Shown here piece by piece: positions 59,153 through 64,000 of a DNA stretch of 64,000 nt. The stretch is taken from the NCBI RefSeq assembly GCF_005938645.2, contig NZ_CP042171.1:6262001-6326000 (forward strand), given 5' to 3'. The stretch is from Pedobacter sp. KBS0701. GTDB taxonomy: Bacteria > Bacteroidota > Bacteroidia > Sphingobacteriales > Sphingobacteriaceae. Numbering within the stretch: the first letter of the stretch is position 1; every line of letters starts with the position of its first letter. Both the position numbers and the translations under genes were made by a program. The notes below the pieces were generated by a model. That model had not been told where the DNA came from and ran no database searches. It saw only the letters and a program-made list of their open reading frames with translations.

Positions 59153-59796
59153 AAATTAAAAGGATTGCAGTTGCAATAATTGTCGTTTTTCATTTGGTGG
59201 GCTTGTTTGGCTTCTTAATTCCAGCTGCCCAGCCTTATTTTATCAAACTGGTTCCCTTTCATTTATTGCTGATGTTTGCCGTAATTGTTTTTTCGTACAA
59301 TGCGGATATGAAACGATTATTGTTGCTGATTTCGGGTGTGTTTCTCTGTGGCTTTTTAGTCGAGGTATTGGGTGTACACACCGGAAAGATATTTGGCAGC
59401 TATTATTACGGTGATACATTGGGATACAAAGTTGCTGCGGTTCCATTATTAATGGGTATAAATTGGGTAATCCTTATTTTCAGCATTGGACAAATGATGA
59501 AAAGTATGAAAATCAGGCATAGTATTTTGGCTTCGGTGTTTGGTGCGCTTATATTGGTTGGTTTTGATTTCTTTCTTGAACCTGTGGCCATGAAATTTAA
59601 CTACTGGCAATGGGACTGGCATGAAATTCCGGTTCAAAATTACGTGGCCTGGTTTATCGTTTCGGTAATCTTATTGAAGTTTTATTATGCTTTAGGCTTA
59701 AAACAACAGAAATATATCGGTATAGCTATGTTTGCCTCGCAGTTAATCTTTTTTGTTGTTTTATACATGACAACAGGAACAAATATTTTTGCTTAA
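59122..59796 (+). CDS. cruF: Carotenoid 1',2'-hydratase CruF
   Basis: A 224-residue membrane protein with about seven helices. Family signatures are GFLVEVLGVHTGKIFGSYYY (20), PLLMGINWVILI, FDFFLEPVAMKF and WQWDWHEIPVQNYVAWF. CruF adds water to the psi end of gamma-carotene-type carotenoids, giving the 1'-hydroxy group of myxol, saproxanthin and flexixanthin. Its start lies inside the glycosyltransferase gene. Its stop codon TAA forms the first bases of the ispH promoter box. Confidence 0.9.
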   Translation: MEGQNDQNDLKIKRIAVAIIVVFHLVGLFGFLIPAAQPYFIKLVPFHLLLMFAVIVFSYNADMKRLLLLISGVFLCGFLVEVLGVHTGKIFGSYYYGDTLGYKVAAVPLLMGINWVILIFSIGQMMKSMKIRHSILASVFGALILVGFDFFLEPVAMKFNYWQWDWHEIPVQNYVAWFIVSVILLKFYYALGLKQQKYIGIAMFASQLIFFVVLYMTTGTNIFA

Positions 59797-59801
59797 TTTT
59801 G
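59794..59801 (+). promoter_or_regulatory. Candidate ispH -7 element TAATTTTG
   Basis: An exact TAnnTTTG that begins with the cruF stop codon and ends one base before the ATG at 59803. If used, the mRNA would start at or inside the first codons, favouring the second ATG (59809) or a leaderless transcript. Confidence 0.45.
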
Positions 59802-59802
59802 T

Positions 59803-60657
59803 ATGACAATGGGTTACAACTTACAGGTTAACATCGATAAATCATCAGGCTTTTGCTTTGGCGTAGTGTATGCGATAGAAATGGCCGAAGATATTTTGGA
59901 TAACGAAGGTTATTTATACTGCCTTGGCGATATCGTTCATAATGATGAGGAAGTGGAGCGTTTAACCAACCGTGGATTAAAAATCATCGATCACGAAGTT
60001 TTAAAAAACTTAAGGGATGAAAAGGTTCTGATCAGGGCGCATGGTGAGGCGCCTTCAACTTATCAATTGGCTTTAGAAAATAACCTTACCCTGATTGATG
60101 CCTCTTGTCCGGTGGTGTTGAAATTGCAGAACAGAATTAAAAATTCCCATGATGATGATGAGCAGGTGCTTATTTTTGGGAAACACGGTCACGCCGAGGT
60201 AATTGGTCTCCAGGGTCAGACAGATGGTAAAGCCATTGTTTTTCAGGATTTAGCTGAATTAGATAACGTTGAGCTTCCTGCTAAATTTACATTATATAGC
60301 CAAACCACTAAAAGCACCGATAAATTCTACCACATTAAGGATGAATTATTGAGCCGCGGTTACGAAGTGAAAGCTAATGATACGATCTGCAGGCAAGTAT
60401 CTAACCGATACGAAGAACTAGAAAATTTTGTAGGCCATTACGATAAAATCGTTTTCGTTTCGGGCAAAAAATCATCTAATGGAAAAGTGCTTTATGATGT
60501 TTGTAAAAAACACAATGACCATTCGTACTTCATTTCTAATGTAGAAGAATTAGATCAGGCCTGGTTTAACGAAAATGATAAAGTGGGCATCTGTGGAGCC
60601 ACTTCTACACCGATGTGGTTAATGGAGAAAGTAAAGGCTGCATTAGAGCAGTATTAG
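59803..60657 (+). CDS. ispH: 4-hydroxy-3-methylbut-2-enyl diphosphate reductase
   Basis: A 284-residue iron-sulfur enzyme, the last step of the MEP pathway making IPP and DMAPP. The three cluster cysteines are in SSGFCFGVVYAIEMAE, DASCPVVLKLQNR and GICGATSTPMWLME. IRAHGEAPSTY and the conserved GKHGHAEVIG are present. It follows cruF by six bases, placing isoprenoid supply next to carotenoid modification. Two ATGs six bases apart (59803, 59809) are possible starts. Confidence 0.96.
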   Translation: MTMGYNLQVNIDKSSGFCFGVVYAIEMAEDILDNEGYLYCLGDIVHNDEEVERLTNRGLKIIDHEVLKNLRDEKVLIRAHGEAPSTYQLALENNLTLIDASCPVVLKLQNRIKNSHDDDEQVLIFGKHGHAEVIGLQGQTDGKAIVFQDLAELDNVELPAKFTLYSQTTKSTDKFYHIKDELLSRGYEVKANDTICRQVSNRYEELENFVGHYDKIVFVSGKKSSNGKVLYDVCKKHNDHSYFISNVEELDQAWFNENDKVGICGATSTPMWLMEKVKAALEQY

Positions 60658-60706
60658 ATTGTAAGAAGATCTGACTAAGTATTAATAGATAGATTTATAT
60701 AGTAGA

Positions 60707-60794
60707 ATCGTCATCTCGACTGGAACGCAGTGGAATGGAGAGATCTGCTTTGATAGATCTCCCAGCTTCGTTGCACTTCGCTCAAGATGACGGT
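60707..60794. repeat. Dispersed repeat family A, full inverted element
   Basis: AATCGTCATCTCGACTGG and the internal GGAATGGAGAGATCTGC face AGATCTCCCAGC and CTCAAGATGACGGTG. Both ends and the AGATCT centre pair. It lies between ispH and crtW. Confidence 0.75.
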
Positions 60795-60811
60795 GATTAT
60801 AGTAATATAAA

Positions 60812-61486
60812 TTGAAAAAGATAAACCCATATACCGGAATTCTGGTTGCGTTAACCGTAGTGACCTGTTGGTTTACGTCCCTCTTTTTCTTGTTAAACTG
60901 GCATTTTAACTGGAACAATCCTTTGGTTTATCTGATGGTTTTTGTTCAGATGCATTTGTACACCGGTTTGTTTATTACCGCTCACGATGCTATGCACGGA
61001 ACAATATCGCCGAACCAAAAGGCCAATAATTTTATTGGCTATCTTTCTGTTTTCCTTTACGCAGGTTTTTTCTATAACCGCTTATATGCCAAACATCATC
61101 AGCACCACAATTACGTACATACCGAAAACGATCCTGACTTTGCGCCAGATGGTTTTTGGAAATGGTACTACCGTTTCATGTTAAATTATGTTACCATTAT
61201 ACAATTGATCATTATGGCAGTAGCTTATAATGTTTTGAAAATCTGGATTGCTGAAAAAAACCTGTTATTGTTTTGGGTACTGCCTTCACTATTAAGCACT
61301 TTCCAGTTGTTCTATTTTGGTACATACCTGCCACATAAAGGTGAACACGATAACGAATACCATTCTACTACTTTGAAGAAAAATCATTTTGTAGCCTTTA
61401 TAACCTGTTACTTTTTTGGTTACCATTTCGAGCACCATCAAAAACCAGGTATGCCCTGGTGGCAGCTATATAAAACGAAAAAATAA
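60812..61486 (+). CDS. crtW: Beta-carotene ketolase, CrtW-type (fatty acid desaturase superfamily)
   Basis: A 224-residue di-iron membrane oxygenase. All His clusters are present: FITAHDAMHGTISP, KHHQHHNYVHTENDPDF, YLPHKGEHD and GYHFEHHQKPGMPWWQL. The TENDPDF and PGMPWWQL segments match CrtW ketolases, which add 4-keto groups to beta-ionone rings, rather than lipid desaturases. Substrate (mono- or dicyclic carotenoid) is inferred from cruF. There is no ATG before the conserved first helix; the start is TTG at 60812, just after a stop and a family A repeat. Confidence 0.87.
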   Translation: MKKINPYTGILVALTVVTCWFTSLFFLLNWHFNWNNPLVYLMVFVQMHLYTGLFITAHDAMHGTISPNQKANNFIGYLSVFLYAGFFYNRLYAKHHQHHNYVHTENDPDFAPDGFWKWYYRFMLNYVTIIQLIIMAVAYNVLKIWIAEKNLLLFWVLPSLLSTFQLFYFGTYLPHKGEHDNEYHSTTLKKNHFVAFITCYFFGYHFEHHQKPGMPWWQLYKTKK

Positions 61487-61502
61487 TATCATTAGTTGTG
61501 TA

Positions 61503-61596
61503 GTCAGATGTTGCCATCTGACACTAAATTATGCCATTTTTTGATTCCCTAGTGATATTTTATTTATTCTAACTGTCAGATAGTAACATCTGACAG
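61503..61596. repeat. REPIN-like pair of hairpins
   Basis: GTCAGATG-TTGC-CATCTGAC (perfect 8-bp stem) and, about 50 bases on, CTGTCAGAT-AGTAAC-ATCTGACAG (perfect 9-bp stem) share the core GTCAGAT. Two related hairpins around a short spacer is the architecture of REP doublets mobilised by REP-associated tyrosine transposases. No such transposase is in the window. Confidence 0.6.
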
Positions 61597-61908
61597 CACA
61601 TCATAGTACGCCAACAACACATTAAATAGGGTTTAAAAACGCTAGAAACCTGCACAAAACCAGGTTTATAAACCTGACTGTACGAAAATCCTTTTTGTGG
61701 TATAAACGTTTAAAAATGAATTACCGACCGCAAAAAGATTGTAGGGAAGGCAGGGCTACACTTAAATAGACTTGCTGCCTTTGCTTTTCTAATAAATAAG
61801 CAGCAGATACAATATATTTTGACCTAAAAATGTCGGCAATCACATTTTTAGCATAGGGAAAAAACAATAAAAAGGCGATATTTGCGCCACGAAACATATT
61901 CTTAATAG
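61597..61908. repeat. Intergenic family B copy upstream of hemH
   Basis: At about 61650-61760: TAAACCTGACTGTACGAAA, ATCCTTTTTGTGG, then GCAAAAAGATTGTAGGG and AAGGCAGGGCT, a degenerate family B element. GATATTTG at 61877-61884, one base off consensus, is the likely hemH -7 box. Confidence 0.55.
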
Positions 61909-62919
61909 ATGAGCAAAAAGGGAATTTTACTGGTAAATTTAGGCACACCTGATAGTCCGGCAACGGCTGATGTTAGAAAATACTTAGACCAATTTTTAAT
62001 GGACGAAAGGGTAATCGATATTCCGAAGTTGAACAGGACATTATTGGTGAAAGGAATCATTGTACCATTCCGTAGTCCCAAAACTGCAAAATTATACAAA
62101 GAAATATGGAATGAAAATGGTTCGCCATTGTTATTCTACAGCAGGTTACAGGCTAAAATGTTACAGGAAAGGCTGGGTGATGATTACCATGTAGAACTGG
62201 CCATGCGTTACCAAAGTCCATCTATTGCCTCAGCACTCGCAAATTTAAAAGCAGGTTTAGTGGAAAGTATTCAGGTAATCCCGATGTTTCCTCAATATGC
62301 TTCTGCGAGTACAGGTTCGGTAATGCAGCTGGTTATGGAATTGGTGAGCAAATGGCCAACCGTTCCTCCAATTTCGTTTGTGAATTCGTTTCATGATAAC
62401 GAACTGATGATTAAAGTTTTTGCAGAAAATGCCAGAAAGCACAACGTAGAAAGCTACGATCATGTATTGTTCAGTTTCCACGGTTTGCCAGAGCGTCAGT
62501 TATTAAAGTGCGATCATACCGGAAATTATTGTTTAAAAAATGCCAATTGTTGCCAAACCTTAAACGATACCAATAAATTTTGTTATTCTGCCCAAGGACA
62601 TGATACCGCCAGGCTGATCGCTAAAGAATTAAACCTGTCAAAAGACCAATATACCGTTTGTTTCCAGTCGCGTTTAGGTAAAGAGCCATGGGTGCAGCCT
62701 TACACTACAGATGTGTTAAAGAAATTAGCTGCCGAAGGTAAAAAGCGCTTATTGGTGTTCAGCCCTGCTTTTGTGGCCGATTGTTTAGAAACGCTTTACG
62801 AAATCACGGTAGAATACCATGAAGAATTTAAAACTTTAGGTGGCGAGCATGTTCAGCTGGTAGAAAGTTTGAACGATAGCCCCGTTTTTATTGAGGCACT
62901 TGCCGGAATGGTTAAATAG
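61909..62919 (+). CDS. hemH: Ferrochelatase
   Basis: A 336-residue enzyme that inserts Fe2+ into protoporphyrin IX in haem synthesis. Signatures are LVNLGTPDSPATADVRKYL (19), RSPKTAKLYKEIW, MFPQYASASTGSV and FSFHGLPERQL, with the metal-binding His. C-terminal FSPAFVADCLETLYEI contains the catalytic Glu. Two clusters of cysteines (CDHTGNYCLKNANCC) are notable but not unusual in this phylum. gntK follows 14 bases later. Confidence 0.96.
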   Translation: MSKKGILLVNLGTPDSPATADVRKYLDQFLMDERVIDIPKLNRTLLVKGIIVPFRSPKTAKLYKEIWNENGSPLLFYSRLQAKMLQERLGDDYHVELAMRYQSPSIASALANLKAGLVESIQVIPMFPQYASASTGSVMQLVMELVSKWPTVPPISFVNSFHDNELMIKVFAENARKHNVESYDHVLFSFHGLPERQLLKCDHTGNYCLKNANCCQTLNDTNKFCYSAQGHDTARLIAKELNLSKDQYTVCFQSRLGKEPWVQPYTTDVLKKLAAEGKKRLLVFSPAFVADCLETLYEITVEYHEEFKTLGGEHVQLVESLNDSPVFIEALAGMVK

Positions 62920-62933
62920 TCTTAGATTTAAAG

Positions 62934-63440
62934 ATGGCGAACTTTATCATTTTAATGGGGGTATCTGGAAGTGGTAAAACGGTTATCGGAAGGGCTTTGT
63001 CGCCAAGAATAAATGCTGAATTTATAGATGGCGACAACCTGCATTCGCAACGGAATGTAGATAAAATGGCTGCGGGGATTCCCTTAACAGATGCTGATCG
63101 TTTGGATTGGCTGCAGTTGATTGCTAAAGTTGGCCGTGAACATGCTGCTCATGGAACGAACTGTATAATTGCCTGCTCTGCGCTAAAAAAATCATACCGC
63201 GATCTGTTGAGAGCGGATAATACATCCATGCGCTTTGTGTATTTAAAAGGAAGCTTCGATTTGATCCATGATCGGATTGTTAAACGTTCACATCAATATA
63301 TGCCTTCCAGTTTATTGCAAAGCCAGTTTGAAACCCTGGAAGAGCCACAGGCTGATGAAACAGATGTATTTACAGTTTCCATCGACCAAAGTATTCCTGA
63401 AATTGTTGAAGAAATTGCTAAGGCTGATGTGATTTCGTAA
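62934..63440 (+). CDS. gntK: Gluconokinase
   Basis: A 168-residue P-loop kinase that phosphorylates D-gluconate to 6-phosphogluconate. Walker A is LMGVSGSGKTVIG. Gluconate-site motifs are FIDGDNLHSQRNVDKM, GIPLTDADRLDWL, CIIACSALKKSYRDLL and SHQYMPSSLLQSQFETLE (18). Length is typical. It follows hemH closely, though the link is probably only transcriptional. Its last 23 bases overlap the 3' end of the convergent waaA gene. Confidence 0.93.
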   Translation: MANFIILMGVSGSGKTVIGRALSPRINAEFIDGDNLHSQRNVDKMAAGIPLTDADRLDWLQLIAKVGREHAAHGTNCIIACSALKKSYRDLLRADNTSMRFVYLKGSFDLIHDRIVKRSHQYMPSSLLQSQFETLEEPQADETDVFTVSIDQSIPEIVEEIAKADVIS

Positions 63441-64000
63441 TCATCGAAATAATCTGATTGGTTGCCCCTTTTTTATCTGCAACATATCTTTTAGCCTGGT
63501 CTGCAGCATCTTTATTTTCTAAGAAATCTTCAAATGCATTAATTAAATCAATTGTGGAGCTGATGCTTTCTGCTGCTCCAATGTCAATCAGATCTTTTGC
63601 CTCCTGAAATTTATCGTATTTAGGTCCGAAAATTACCGGTAGTCCAAATGCTGCGGCTTCTAAAGTATTGTGGATGCCTATTCCAAAACCGCCGCCAATG
63701 TAAGCCACTTTTCCGTATTGATATAATGAAGAAAGCATACCGATGTTGTCTACTATGAGCGTTTGGTGTTCGGCGTTTGGCGTTTGATTAGACGAACTGA
63801 AAATTGAAAACCGCACATTGTTAACTGAAAACTGTTTCTCTATACTTTCGATATGGCTTTCGTGGATCTCATGTGGGGCAATGATAAACTTCCAGTTGGG
63901 GTATTTTTCTGACAGGGCCGATAATATTTTCTCATCTTCTGGCCAGGTACTTCCACAAATTAAAGTAGGCGAGTTGCCAATAAAGCTTTCGATAAGAGGA
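63418..64000 (-). CDS. waaA: 3-deoxy-D-manno-octulosonic acid transferase, 5' end beyond window
   Basis: The C-terminal 193 codons of a KDO transferase that adds KDO to lipid A. GSTWPEDEKIL and WKFIIAPHEIHESHI continue in frame up to base 64000. Then LIVDNIGMLSSLYQYGKV, AYIGGGFGIGIHNTLEAAAF (20) and GLPVIFGPKYDKF give the nucleotide-sugar site. Between SIEKQFSV and LIVDN lies a segment encoded at about 63755-63830 whose DNA reads as word-like repeat text (ACAGTTTTCAGTTAAC, AAACGCCAAACGCCGAAC). This apparent in-frame insertion keeps the frame open. The start lies outside the window. Confidence 0.92.
   Translation of the reverse strand, partial: PLIESFIGNSPTLICGSTWPEDEKILSALSEKYPNWKFIIAPHEIHESHIESIEKQFSVNNVRFSIFSSSNQTPNAEHQTLIVDNIGMLSSLYQYGKVAYIGGGFGIGIHNTLEAAAFGLPVIFGPKYDKFQEAKDLIDIGAAESISSTIDLINAFEDFLENKDAADQAKRYVADKKGATNQIISMITKSHQP

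Overview
The window is a typical chromosomal segment of a Bacteroidota bacterium, most likely family Sphingobacteriaceae (Pedobacter or a close relative). Four things point there: low GC with many short AT-rich gaps; promoters of the form TAnnTTTG just upstream of start codons, with no Shine-Dalgarno motifs; family-typical genes (CCC-motif membrane protein, BT_3928-type DoxX protein, DUF6370, head-GIN domain, bacillithiol enzymes); and intergenic spaces filled with degenerate dispersed repeats. I see no rRNA, tRNA, CRISPR array, transposase or prophage. The window cuts two genes: uvrA (5' end missing at base 1) and waaA (5' end missing at base 64000).

Layout. 1-9.5 kb: uvrA, a TatD nuclease, ansA, a persulfide dioxygenase-rhodanese next to a YpdA-type bacillithiol disulfide reductase, a small membrane protein with cytochrome-oxidase-like motifs, and an alpha/beta hydrolase. 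9.8-18 kb: polyprenyl synthetase-terC, an M28 peptidase, a CBS protein, ahcY, DUF6370, a polysaccharide deacetylase and a 40-residue membrane protein. 18-28 kb: GT39-GtrA, pdxJ, an EamA transporter, a lipoprotein, a putative glycosyltransferase, gcvP and a small HTH regulator. 28-35 kb: YceI, an MBL-fold hydrolase, recJ, lptB, a GH3 protein and a PIN toxin-antitoxin pair. 35-39 kb: a co-directional string of small envelope genes ending before a BrxA/BrxB bacilliredoxin. 39-45 kb: cdaA and folP on the minus strand; DUF1599, BT_3928, an ABC permease, DinB and aroK on the plus strand. 45-57 kb: crtD, a RhuM-Fic fusion, M28 and S41 peptidases, DoxX, a 36-residue ORF, rlmD, a class C serine hydrolase, a head-GIN protein and a phosphoribosyltransferase. 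57-61.5 kb: acyltransferase, glycosyltransferase, cruF, ispH, crtW. 61.9-64 kb: hemH, gntK, waaA.

Genes that probably work together. crtD, cruF, crtW, the glycosyltransferase and the acyltransferase form the late part of a monocyclic carotenoid pathway (4-keto, 1'-hydroxy, 3',4'-didehydro; possibly glycosylated and acylated). ispH supplies isoprenoid precursors in the same operon. The persulfide dioxygenase, YpdA and the bacilliredoxin make a low-molecular-weight thiol theme. lptB and waaA belong to LPS export and core synthesis.

The least explained material is the repeat landscape. At least four dispersed families (A: GTCAT-type hairpins; B: AAATCCTTTTTG...GCGAATGGCAGGGCT; C: CCGCAAAG...CTTTGCGGT nested inverted repeats; E: 'word-like' AG- or TC-rich strings) fill the gaps, with A elements nested in B. 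E-type text also occurs inside the reading frames of waaA and uvrA. A separate paired hairpin at 61.5 kb looks like a REPIN.
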